This document shows, in pieces, positions 42,121 through 49,719 of a stretch of 64,000 bases of DNA. The notes beneath the pieces are model-generated. The model saw only the letters and a list, made by a program, of their open reading frames with translations, had not been told where the DNA came from and did not search any database. How positions within the stretch are numbered: position 1 is the stretch's first letter; each line of letters begins with the position of its first letter. The position numbers and the translations under genes were made by a program. The DNA comes from Longispora albida DSM 44784 (GTDB taxonomy: Bacteria; Actinomycetota; Actinomycetes; Mycobacteriales; Micromonosporaceae), in contig NZ_KB903815.1 in assembly GCF_000379825.1 (NCBI RefSeq), forward strand, positions 1-64,000, given 5' to 3'.

Positions 42121-43034
42121 GAGATGAGGGTATCCGCGAGCGGCGTCCGCGCGTACAACACGACGCGGCCGGAGCGAGCCTTGCTGACCAGTCCGTTACG
42201 CCGGAGAACCGCCAGGTGCTGCGAGATCGCGCTCGGGGTGACGCCGAGCCGCCGGGCGAGTTCCGTGGTGGACGCCGGGCCGTCGAGCGCGGCCAGGAGC
42301 GTGGCGCGCGGGTAGCCGATCAGCTCGGCGAGAGCACCGGGCGGGCAGGGCTGGCAGGTCTCCCAGAGAGTACCGATGCCACGGGCCCGGTAGGCGATCA
42401 ACGGCGGCTCGTCCGGCCCGACCGGCGAGATGGTCTGCGGGACGAACAGCGCCGGTACCAGCCAGAACCCCCGCCCGGCCACCTCACGGTGATAGTCGAG
42501 CCCCGCTCCCGTGTAGAGCGTCAGCACGCCGTCGGCCGACCACTCCACCCGCGGGTCGAGGCCGGTGAACAGCGCGGCGGCCCCGTCGCGGGCGAGGACC
42601 CGGGCCCGGTACACCATGTCGGACTCCAGGACGGCGCGCATCCGGTACCAGTGCGGCTCGATGGCCAGGTGCCAGTACTCCTCCAGCAGGTCAGCGACCC
42701 CATCGACCGGCTCGGCCCCGACCGCCCGGAAGTCGGCAGCCATCTTCTCCGGCGGCGTGTTCCGTACCCGCCGCAGCTCGTCGGCGATGTCGGGCAGCGG
42801 GGACACGGGCCGGGGCGCGACGAAGTCCGGCAGCCAGCCGTTCGACGGAGCGAGCAGCGCCTGCAGCCGGTCCCAGTCGATCGGCAGGGCCCGCGTCTCG
42901 CGGATCCAGGGCAGGTGCAGCACGTACCGCTCCGGCCAGCGCAGCGCCCACAGGCTGGTCACGGTCTCGGTCAGCGGGGAGATCGCGAAGTGCATGTCCG
43001 CGAGGTCTGCGGCCCGGAAGCGGTAACTGATCAT
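42117..43034 (-). CDS. ArsR-type winged-helix regulator with N-terminal DUF5937-like domain
   Basis: A 305-residue regulator. Residues 1-220 form an uncharacterised effector-like domain (FAISPLTETVTSLWAL start, typical of DUF5937). Residues 230-300 are an ArsR winged helix: LLAALDGPASTTELARRLG, then TPSAISQHLAVLRRNGLVSK and GRVVLYARTP. There is no metal-binding CxC motif. It is coupled to the hydrolase gene and diverges from the MDR oxidoreductase gene, so it may control both. Confidence 0.82.
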   Translation of the reverse strand: MISYRFRAADLADMHFAISPLTETVTSLWALRWPERYVLHLPWIRETRALPIDWDRLQALLAPSNGWLPDFVAPRPVSPLPDIADELRRVRNTPPEKMAADFRAVGAEPVDGVADLLEEYWHLAIEPHWYRMRAVLESDMVYRARVLARDGAAALFTGLDPRVEWSADGVLTLYTGAGLDYHREVAGRGFWLVPALFVPQTISPVGPDEPPLIAYRARGIGTLWETCQPCPPGALAELIGYPRATLLAALDGPASTTELARRLGVTPSAISQHLAVLRRNGLVSKARSGRVVLYARTPLADTLIS

Positions 43035-43089
43035 TTAGTGCCCAGCTTAATCTGTACTGGTTTCCGAGCGTGGAACCCAGCCTGGGCGC

Positions 43090-44067
43090 ATGGCTCGCTA
43101 CGTACACCAGATCGCCCGGCCGCACGGGCGGCCCACCGCCGACCAGTTCCGCTTCGTCGACGCTCCCGACCCGGTACCCGGCCCCGGCCAGGCACTCGTC
43201 GAGAACCTGTACCTGTCCGTCGACCCCTACATGCGTGAGGTCATGAACGATGGCGACCTCGACGCCCCGATGGAGGGCCGGGCCCTCGGCCGCGTACTCA
43301 GCTCCGACGAACCCGGGCTCAGCGAGGGCGACCTCATCCTGCACCGCGACGGGTGGCGGACACACGCTGTGGTCGGCGCCGGCCAGTACCGGAAACTCCG
43401 CCACCACGACGGCGTCCCGCTCGACACCTTCCTCGGCCTGCTCGGCGGCACCGGCCTGAGCGCGTACGTCGGCCTGACCAGGATCGGGCGGATCGAAGCC
43501 GGCGAGACAGTCTTCATCTCGGCAGCGGCGGGCGGCGTCGGCAGCGCGGCCGGCCAGATCGCCCGGCTGCTCGGCGCGAAGCGGATCATCGGCAGCGCCG
43601 GCTCCGACACCAAGGCCGAGTACCTCACCAGCAGGCTCGGCTTCGACGCCGCGATCAACTACCGGGCAGGCAACCTGCGCGACCAGCTCGCCCAGGCGGC
43701 ACCCGACGGCATCGACCTCTACTTCGACAACGTCGGCGGCGAGCACATGGAAGCCGCGATCGACGTGCTCAAGCCGGGCGGGCGGATCGTGTGGTGCGGG
43801 GCCGTGTCGCAGTACAACAACACGGGCACGTGGTCGGGGCCCGCCAACCTCTACGAGGTGGTCTACAAGACCCTGCGGCTGGAAGGCTTCCTCGTCCGCG
43901 AGCACATGGACGCCCAGCCCGAGCTGGAGGACTTCCTCGTCCCGCACCTGCGCAGCGGAGCCGTCCACTCGGCACAGACCATTGTGGACGGCTTCGACGG
44001 GATCGTCGACGCGTTCCTCGACATGCTCAGCGGCGCCAACACCGGCAAGATGATCGTCCGGCTGTAG
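43090..44067 (+). CDS. Zinc-free MDR NADP-dependent oxidoreductase (CurA/PTGR-like)
   Basis: A 325-residue medium-chain reductase of the leukotriene B4 dehydrogenase/CurA group, which reduces double bonds of enones and enals with NADPH. Motifs are LYLSVDPYMR near residue 45, LLGGTGLSAYVGL, the nucleotide-binding AAAGGVGSAAGQIA, and DLYFDNVGGEHMEA. Zinc ligands are absent, as expected. It diverges from the ArsR-type regulator, a likely controller. Confidence 0.88.
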   Translation: MARYVHQIARPHGRPTADQFRFVDAPDPVPGPGQALVENLYLSVDPYMREVMNDGDLDAPMEGRALGRVLSSDEPGLSEGDLILHRDGWRTHAVVGAGQYRKLRHHDGVPLDTFLGLLGGTGLSAYVGLTRIGRIEAGETVFISAAAGGVGSAAGQIARLLGAKRIIGSAGSDTKAEYLTSRLGFDAAINYRAGNLRDQLAQAAPDGIDLYFDNVGGEHMEAAIDVLKPGGRIVWCGAVSQYNNTGTWSGPANLYEVVYKTLRLEGFLVREHMDAQPELEDFLVPHLRSGAVHSAQTIVDGFDGIVDAFLDMLSGANTGKMIVRL

Positions 44068-44079
44068 ACCGCCGTCCCG

Positions 44080-44106
44080 GCTGGCCCGCTCACGGGGCGG
44101 GCCAGC
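44080..44106. terminator. Bidirectional hairpin between the MDR gene and dnaB
   Basis: GCTGGCCCGC (44080-44089) pairs with GCGGGCCAGC (44097-44106). It sits between the convergent stops at 44067 and 44109; no U-tract. Confidence 0.7.
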
Positions 44107-44108
44107 TG

Positions 44109-46718
44109 TCAGACGATCGCCATGTCCACGAACTGCGACAGGTGCAGCTGCGCCGCCACGGTGATCGTGTCGGTCGGGCCATTTCGGTGCTTCGCGACTA
44201 TGAAATCGGCCTCTCCGGCGCGCGGTGACTCCTTGTCGTAGTAGTCATCACGGTGCAAAAGAATAACAACGTCGGCATCCTGCTCAATAGACCCAGATTC
44301 ACGCAAGTCGGACAATTGGGGCCGCTTGTCTGTTCGTTGTTCCGGGCCACGGTTCAGCTGGCAGGCCGCGATCACCGGGGCCTGGATCTCCTTCGCTAGC
44401 AGCTTCAGGCCACGCGACAGCTCGGCGACCTCCTGCTGGCGGCTCTCCGTCTTCTTCGGTGAGCTCATGAGCTGGAGATAGTCGACGCAGACCAGCTTGA
44501 GGTCGTGCCGCTGCTTGAGCCGCCGGGCCTTGGCCCGGACCTCCATCAGCGTCATGTTCGGCGTGTCATCCACGAACAGCGGAGCCTCGCTGATCTCACC
44601 CATCCGGCGAGCCAGCTTCGTCCAGTCGTCATCGGACAGCTGCCCGGACCGCAGGACGTGCAGCGGCACCCGCGCCTCGGCCGACAGCAGACGCATGACG
44701 ATCTCGATCTTGCTCATTTCCAGGCTGAAGATCGCACTCGCCAGGCTGTGCTTGAGCGCGGCCGACCGGGCGAAGTCCATCGCGATGGTCGAGTTGTGCG
44801 TGGGGACCATCGACCGGCCAGCCAGGTAGAGATGGCTCTGGTTGTCCACCTGCACACACCGGACCGGCACGCTGGCCACAGGCCGCACGTCCACGATGTA
44901 CCGGGACCCGGTCCGTGCCGAGGTTGTGGCACGGCAGCGTTCGCGGTGGGCTGCACACTTGCGTTCGAGCCGGAAGACCTGGTCAGCCGTGGTGAAGTTC
45001 AGGGTGTACGCGGTGGAAGAGGCCGCAGTCCGGCCCTGCACCGCCTTCTCGCTGATCGTGCACCGGTAGCCGAGGCTGACGACCAGCTCGTAGACGTCCA
45101 GAGCCAGCCGCTCCGACGTGGACGTGAACTGCACGTTCCCCGTGGCGCCGACCGCGCCGTCGGTGTCGAGCAGACCGGCCAGCAGAGCGCGCCGCTGCGC
45201 CTCGGATGCCCGCAGGTAGCCGGCCGGGATGTGCTTGTTGTTCAGGACCCCGGCCTCGCGGAGGAAGCCGTCGCTCTCGATGTGGCCGGCCATCTCCGGG
45301 TCGGCCGTCGTGAACTGCGACGCGGCCGAGTGGCCGTCGCCCAGCCAGGCGCCGAGCGTGTACGGAGGGATCGGAAGGTCCTGCTCTGGCAGGCAGAGCG
45401 GGGCGGCGTTGACGACCGCGTGGTTGAGGCGGCTGTCGGAGCCCACGCGCAGGGTACGGGCGATTTCGGCCGTCGTGTGGATCCCACTGTGGGAGGCGGC
45501 ACCGTGGGCGTTCACCGGCCGCTCGGCGCGCAGGAGCAGGCCCGTGAGCAGCTTCCGCTGTGAGTACGCCGGTACCTGCCTCGGGCCTTCGGCCACGCGA
45601 CCCGAGATGCCGACCTGGCGGCCGACCGTGTGCAGCACGTTCCGGAACTGGTCGCCGACCTGGCCGAGTGCCCCGGCGAAGGTGACCAGCCGGTCCGGCT
45701 CGGACAGCGCGCGGGCCGCTGCCCGGCGGGCCGACTCGAGAGCTGGCTCGTCCCAGTACAGGGCGTGCTTGAGCTGCTGGCGGCGGGCTGCCCGCGTGGT
45801 CGTCTGCCACAGGTGCTCGCCGTCGGCCACGATTACCGTGCCGTCGGAGAACTCGACCTCGTAGCACGGCCGGTCCTGCATGACCTCGGTCGCCGCCACC
45901 ACGGTGGTCGGGCGGCCGTCGGCGCCGAGCAGCTGGTCGCCGACCGAGACCTCGCCCATCGTCGTCCACCCGCCGGGCGTGGGCAGCGGGGTGTCGAGCG
46001 CCAGTGCCTTGCCGAGACCAGGACGGCCTGCCACGATCACCAGCTGGCCGGGGTGGAGGCCGCCCAGGAGGCGGTCGAGGTCGGTGAAGCCGGTGGGGAC
46101 GCCGGTCATCGTCCCGCCGGCCGCGCCGATCGCCTCGATCTCGTCGAGGGTCGGCTGGAGGAGGTCGTTGAGGACGGCGTAGTCCTCGCTGACGCGCTTC
46201 TCCGTCACGTCGTAGATGGCCTGCTGGGCCAGGTCCACCACGTCGTCCACGTCCCGCCCGGCACCGGCGCCCGCGCCGTAGCCGAGCTGGACGACCCGGG
46301 TGCCTGCCTCGACGAGCCGGCGCATGATGGCGCGCTCGCCGACGATGCGGGCGTAGTAGCCGGCGTTGGCGGCGGTCGGGACGGTGTTGACGAGGGTGTG
46401 CAGGTACGGGACGCCGCCGACCCTGGCGATCTCGCCGGCGTCGGTGAGGGCCGCGGCGACGGTGATCGGGTCGGCGGGTTCGCCGCGGCCGTACAGGTCG
46501 AGAATGGTGTCGAAGATCGTCGCGTGTACCGGCTTGTAGAAGTCGGCCACGCGGAGGATCTCGACGACGTCGGCGATCGCGTCCTTGCTCAGCATCATGC
46601 CGCCGAGGACGCACTGCTCCGCTGCCACGTCCTGCGGTGGCGTCCGGTCGAAGCCGGACGGCTCGCTGACAGCGGCTGGCGGTGCTTCCGCCGGCCGTAC
46701 ATTGTCCGAGATCGCCAC
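44109..46718 (-). CDS. dnaB: Replicative DNA helicase DnaB containing an intein
   Basis: An 869-codon precursor: N-extein 1-237, intein 238-642, C-extein 643-869. Splicing would leave a 464-residue DnaB, the normal length. The extein shows the N-terminal primase-interacting domain (PPQDVAAEQCVLGGMMLS) and the RecA-like motor, with the P-loop GRPGLGK-S interrupted exactly between Lys and Ser, then VDYLQLMSS (Walker B) and the QLNRGPEQR loop. The helicase unwinds DNA at the fork. I start at the GTG at 46718 (MAISDNVRPAE), preceded by GAGGGG; the longer frame has no signal. A DnaA-box cluster lies in the 300 bp upstream. Confidence 0.95.
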   Translation of the reverse strand: MAISDNVRPAEAPPAAVSEPSGFDRTPPQDVAAEQCVLGGMMLSKDAIADVVEILRVADFYKPVHATIFDTILDLYGRGEPADPITVAAALTDAGEIARVGGVPYLHTLVNTVPTAANAGYYARIVGERAIMRRLVEAGTRVVQLGYGAGAGAGRDVDDVVDLAQQAIYDVTEKRVSEDYAVLNDLLQPTLDEIEAIGAAGGTMTGVPTGFTDLDRLLGGLHPGQLVIVAGRPGLGKALALDTPLPTPGGWTTMGEVSVGDQLLGADGRPTTVVAATEVMQDRPCYEVEFSDGTVIVADGEHLWQTTTRAARRQQLKHALYWDEPALESARRAAARALSEPDRLVTFAGALGQVGDQFRNVLHTVGRQVGISGRVAEGPRQVPAYSQRKLLTGLLLRAERPVNAHGAASHSGIHTTAEIARTLRVGSDSRLNHAVVNAAPLCLPEQDLPIPPYTLGAWLGDGHSAASQFTTADPEMAGHIESDGFLREAGVLNNKHIPAGYLRASEAQRRALLAGLLDTDGAVGATGNVQFTSTSERLALDVYELVVSLGYRCTISEKAVQGRTAASSTAYTLNFTTADQVFRLERKCAAHRERCRATTSARTGSRYIVDVRPVASVPVRCVQVDNQSHLYLAGRSMVPTHNSTIAMDFARSAALKHSLASAIFSLEMSKIEIVMRLLSAEARVPLHVLRSGQLSDDDWTKLARRMGEISEAPLFVDDTPNMTLMEVRAKARRLKQRHDLKLVCVDYLQLMSSPKKTESRQQEVAELSRGLKLLAKEIQAPVIAACQLNRGPEQRTDKRPQLSDLRESGSIEQDADVVILLHRDDYYDKESPRAGEADFIVAKHRNGPTDTITVAAQLHLSQFVDMAIV
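44793..46007 (-). mobile_element. Class 3 intein with LAGLIDADG homing endonuclease in dnaB
   Basis: A 405-residue in-frame insertion in the DnaB P-loop. It begins with Ala (ALALDTPLPTPGG) rather than Cys or Ser, and ends VPTHN before Ser+1. It carries the class 3 set: Trp67 in block B (DGEHLWQT), Cys384 in block F (PVRCVQVD) and Thr403 in block G. In class 3 inteins the block F Cys forms the first branched intermediate in place of residue 1. The centre carries endonuclease motifs LGAWLGDGH and LLAGLLDTDG with both aspartates, so homing may be active. Terminal Asn405 and His404 are present, so splicing should work. Confidence 0.9.
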
Positions 46719-46844
46719 GTCGTCCCCCTCACCTGCGGCTCCGTGACCGAAGTGTTCGCCTGCCGCAGCCTGGAACCCCGCCGGCGCGCCGCAAGAGAAC
46801 AAACCTTGACCCTAGGATTCGAGCCCCGAGCCGCCAAATCTGCC

Positions 46845-46996
46845 TGTGGATAAACCTGTGGATAACCTGTGGATAACTGGCCAGTTCCGGTGCATAACCT
46901 GTGGACAGGCCTGTGGACAACGCCCGAACTGGCCAGTGGATAACTCGATTTCGGCGCTCTGACCTGCGCAAATCTCAGTCCACACCCTGTGGACAG
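46845..46996. promoter_or_regulatory. DnaA-box cluster with two palindromes upstream of dnaB
   Basis: TGTGGATAA occurs at 46845-46853, 46857-46865 and 46868-46876; TGTGGACAA at 46912-46920; near copies at 46900-46908, 46935-46943 and 46988-46996, and a reversed TCCACA box at 46976-46984. Three follow each other at 11-12 bp, one helical turn. The palindrome ACTGGCCAGT occurs at 46876-46885 and 46928-46937. It lies between dnaB and the gene at 47019; it may regulate dnaB or titrate DnaA. The rest of 46719-47018 shows nothing else. Confidence 0.8.
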
Positions 46997-47018
46997 AAGA
47001 AAGTCTGGCGTGTCGTGG

Positions 47019-47561
47019 TCAGCCGGCGTGTCGTGGTTGCTGCCCAGTGTCCTCCACGTCCGGCTCCGGGATGTCGCGGGCCGACAGCGCGGTGAGGGCC
47101 TGCCGGATGCTCTCCGGAGGCGCCGAGGTCTCCACGAGCGGCCGGACCTGCCAGAACTGCCAGTTGCCGGAGATATCGGCGTGGAGCTGGTAGGAGGAGG
47201 CCGGGTGCAGGAGTTCGTCGCCGTGCAGGGTCGGGAGGGCCTGGAGCAGCCGCTCGCCATAGTGGAGGTAGTAGGAGTGGCCGGGGACGACCCACGGTCC
47301 ACCGGAGGCTGTCCAGCCGGTGCCGTCGTGGGCGAGGTAGTAGATCTCGCCGGTCGTCATCCAGTAGTCGAAGTGTGAGCCGGACAGGTCGTCCAGCAGT
47401 GTGACGCCGACGATACGGTGCTTGCCCCCGCGCCGGTGGGTATCTGTGATGCCGATCTTGAGGGGTTCGAAGGGCCGGAGGTCCTGGATCCGGCCTTCGA
47501 GGACTTCCTGCTCGGTGGGCTGGCTGGACGGCTGGTCTGGTTCGTATGCGGGAAGGTTCAC
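47019..47561 (-). CDS. Protein of unknown function upstream of dnaB
   Basis: A 180-residue soluble protein, rich in aromatic residues (FDYWMTTGEIYYLAHDGTGW, GHSYYLHYGERLLQAL), probably mixed alpha/beta with no signal or membrane helix. I recognise no family. Codon use and length make it a real gene. The GTG at 47561 has no Shine-Dalgarno; CACAAT lies 7 nt upstream. The DnaA-box cluster follows its stop codon. Confidence 0.6.
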   Translation of the reverse strand: MNLPAYEPDQPSSQPTEQEVLEGRIQDLRPFEPLKIGITDTHRRGGKHRIVGVTLLDDLSGSHFDYWMTTGEIYYLAHDGTGWTASGGPWVVPGHSYYLHYGERLLQALPTLHGDELLHPASSYQLHADISGNWQFWQVRPLVETSAPPESIRQALTALSARDIPEPDVEDTGQQPRHAG

Positions 47562-47664
47562 GGCGCAGATTGTGTGCCGGGGGCTCCCGGCGAACCCGCA
47601 AAAAGTTGCGGGTTCATCTGAGCTGGGAAAACGTCGGAAAATGGCCCCGATTGATCGATGGACG

Positions 47665-48510
47665 TCAGCAGCCGGCCGCGCCGGGCTTCCCGATCGACCA
47701 CCACGGCAGCGGGCCGGCGTCGCATTCGACCATCAGCTCGTTGCGGCGGGCGGCGGCGCGCTGGCCGCCGGTGTCGCCGCGCCGGAAGCCCGCGTCGGCC
47801 GCCGCGTCGGCGAGCTCCGCCGCGAGGTGCCAGTGCCGCAGGTCCGCGTACTGGTCGCTGACGGACATGAGCTCAGCCGGGTTGCGGCGGGTCAGGGCCT
47901 GGATGTGGCCGACGCGAACCGCGGCGACGGGTGAGTGCTCGGGGGCCGCCACCGGTATCTCGGGGAAGACGCCGAGCCGGGCGAGCAGGGTCAGCGCGTC
48001 GATCCGCTGGACGGGCGCGTCGTTGGCCACGCACTCGTCGGCGAGGGCTGCGAGCCGGGCGCGGGCCTCGGCCAGCTTGCCCTGGCAGGCCATCGCGTAG
48101 GCGACGGCCAGCAGGCGGGAGGCGCGGCGCGGGTGGCGGACCGGGTCCTCGGTGGCTTCGGACTCGGCGAGGAGCCGGTCGACGGCGTGGCCGCCGAGGG
48201 AGGCCTTGGCCGCGGCGAGCTCGGCGAGCTGCCAGGAGAGCATGCCGCACGGGTCCTGGCCACGGGTGAGGGCGACGGCGGCGTCCAGCAGCTCGGCCGC
48301 GCGGCGGGCCCGGCCCTGTGCCGCGGCGGCGAGGGCTTCGATGTGGAGGCCGTAGCCGCGCCCGGCCGGGTACCTGCTGCGCCAGCCCCAGTCGCGCAGC
48401 TGCCTGCCGATCGCGACCGCCTCGTCCATCCGGCCGATCTCCAGCAGGTAGCAGGCCTCGGTGTGGGTGAGCGAGACGGTGCGGTCGCGGTCGGGGGCAA
48501 GGTCGGGCAA
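47665..48510 (-). CDS. TPR-like helical repeat protein, perhaps a regulator fragment
   Basis: A 281-residue all-helical protein with TPR-like units (RMDEAVAIGRQLRDWGW, GRARRAAELLDAAVAL, GKLAEARARLAALADE). The C-terminal half resembles the helical tail of LuxR/MalT-type regulators, but neither an HTH nor an ATPase domain is present, so it may be a remnant or a free TPR protein. The TTG start at 48510 is supported by GGGAGG 7 nt upstream; the open frame further upstream is low-complexity. The 230 bp to its right (48511-48740) hold no gene I can support. Confidence 0.6.
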   Translation of the reverse strand: MPDLAPDRDRTVSLTHTEACYLLEIGRMDEAVAIGRQLRDWGWRSRYPAGRGYGLHIEALAAAAQGRARRAAELLDAAVALTRGQDPCGMLSWQLAELAAAKASLGGHAVDRLLAESEATEDPVRHPRRASRLLAVAYAMACQGKLAEARARLAALADECVANDAPVQRIDALTLLARLGVFPEIPVAAPEHSPVAAVRVGHIQALTRRNPAELMSVSDQYADLRHWHLAAELADAAADAGFRRGDTGGQRAAARRNELMVECDAGPLPWWSIGKPGAAGC

Positions 48511-48740
48511 CGCTGTACCTCCCGTCCGGCGGTGCTGTGCTGGCGGTGCTGTGCGGTGCGGTGACGGCGGTGCTTCGTGCACGCGCTGTAGTACCAGAAG
48601 ATATTCAGCCCGCTGTCGGCTCTCGTCCACGGTTGCGGTGGGTATCTGACAGCCAATTTCGCTTGATCTTCGCAATCGGGCCTTTACGGCCTAACGATCA
48701 GCGATGATGGCGGTACATGCTGCAAGGAAGGGGACAGAGG

Positions 48741-49010
48741 ATGGGACGCTTCCTGGAGATTGTGGTCAGTGCGATCTTCTTCGGGGCCATCATCGGCGCG
48801 CTCGGCCGGCTGCTCCTGCCCGGCAAGCAGAGCATCTCGATCGCCAAGACGATCGGGGTGGGCATCGCCGCGGCGTTCGTCGGCAGCCTGCTCGCGTGGA
48901 TCTTCGGAGTCGACGAGACCAAGGGCATCGACTGGATCCAGTGGGCGCTCCAGATCGGCCTCGCGATGATCGGCGTCGCTCTCGTCGCTGGTACCGCGAA
49001 GAGGTCCTGA
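48741..49010 (+). CDS. GlsB/YeaQ/YmgE-type small membrane protein
   Basis: An 89-residue protein with three membrane helices and the family pattern IIGALGRLLLPGKQSI, then IGVGIAAAFVGSLLAW. These transglycosylase-associated proteins are widespread, stress-linked and of unknown mechanism. The ATG at 48741 follows a purine-rich Shine-Dalgarno (GGAAGGGGACAGAGG); an in-frame ATG at 48717 is less likely. Confidence 0.85.
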   Translation: MGRFLEIVVSAIFFGAIIGALGRLLLPGKQSISIAKTIGVGIAAAFVGSLLAWIFGVDETKGIDWIQWALQIGLAMIGVALVAGTAKRS

Positions 49011-49016
49011 GAGGTT

Positions 49017-49610
49017 TCAGAAGCCGCGCCGGCGGTGCCAGACCACGATCACGCCGACGCTAGAGAACAACAGGCCGCCTGCTCCAGCCACGATCAGCAA
49101 CCTCGGGCTGGGCAGGCGGTCCTCGTCGTCGGCGACCGCCGTCTCGCCCTGGACAGCGTCTGCCGGCTCCAGGCCGCCGCCACCTTCCGCTGGTGCCACG
49201 GTGGCAAGAGCCTCATCCGGTACCTGCGGGACGGGCTCGTCCATCCTCGGCGCGGGCTCCGGCTCGTCGGCCCGCCGTGGCGCGATGGGCTGCGGCCCCG
49301 GTACGCCGGACGCCTGCTCGTGTGCCGGCGAAGGCGCGGCTGACGGCGTCGCCGGATCCGCCGGTTCGGACGGCTGGCTCACCGCGGGTGACGGGGAAGT
49401 CGGCGGGGACACGGGCGGGGACAGCGACGGGGACGGCGCCAGCTCGCCTGGTTCCGCCGGGGAGACGGCGGCCGGGGTCAGCGGGCTGCCGCTGGGGACG
49501 GGGTCGAGGGGGTCCGGGCTGGGTTCCGCTGCTGCCTGCCAGCCCCACCCGAGGACGACGGCCGCGCATGCCGCGCTCAGCGCGAGTCGACCCGAGAACC
49601 GTCCAGTCAT
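49017..49610 (-). CDS. Secreted Pro/Ser-rich protein with C-terminal anchor
   Basis: A 197-residue protein: signal peptide (1-28, ending QAAAEP), a Pro/Ser/Glu-rich region (about 29-160), then a hydrophobic helix (about 170-190) and the basic end WHRRRGF. It is built like the protein at 31263-32054. There is no LPxTG motif (the nearest string is LPSPR), so sortase attachment is not supported. Function unknown. Its stop lies 6 nt from the convergent GlsB-like gene. Confidence 0.7.
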   Translation of the reverse strand: MTGRFSGRLALSAACAAVVLGWGWQAAAEPSPDPLDPVPSGSPLTPAAVSPAEPGELAPSPSLSPPVSPPTSPSPAVSQPSEPADPATPSAAPSPAHEQASGVPGPQPIAPRRADEPEPAPRMDEPVPQVPDEALATVAPAEGGGGLEPADAVQGETAVADDEDRLPSPRLLIVAGAGGLLFSSVGVIVVWHRRRGF

Positions 49611-49719
49611 GTCCGGGACCCCTGTCTGGACCCATCAGCTCCATCTCAGGCTAGATCGCCGTGTGGCCACTCCGCCGGTCGTTTGCTGATCTCTATTGTT
49701 TTGTGTACTTGTTCTGACT

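Noticed and set aside
46815-46835. A GGATTCGAGCC string resembling a tRNA T-loop
   Set aside because: No matching acceptor, D or anticodon arms in the flanks.
46845-46996. The DnaA-box cluster as the chromosomal origin
   Set aside because: No dnaA or dnaN flanks it and there is no AT-rich unwinding element; the parS and gene order place oriC left of the window. Kept as a regulatory or titration region.
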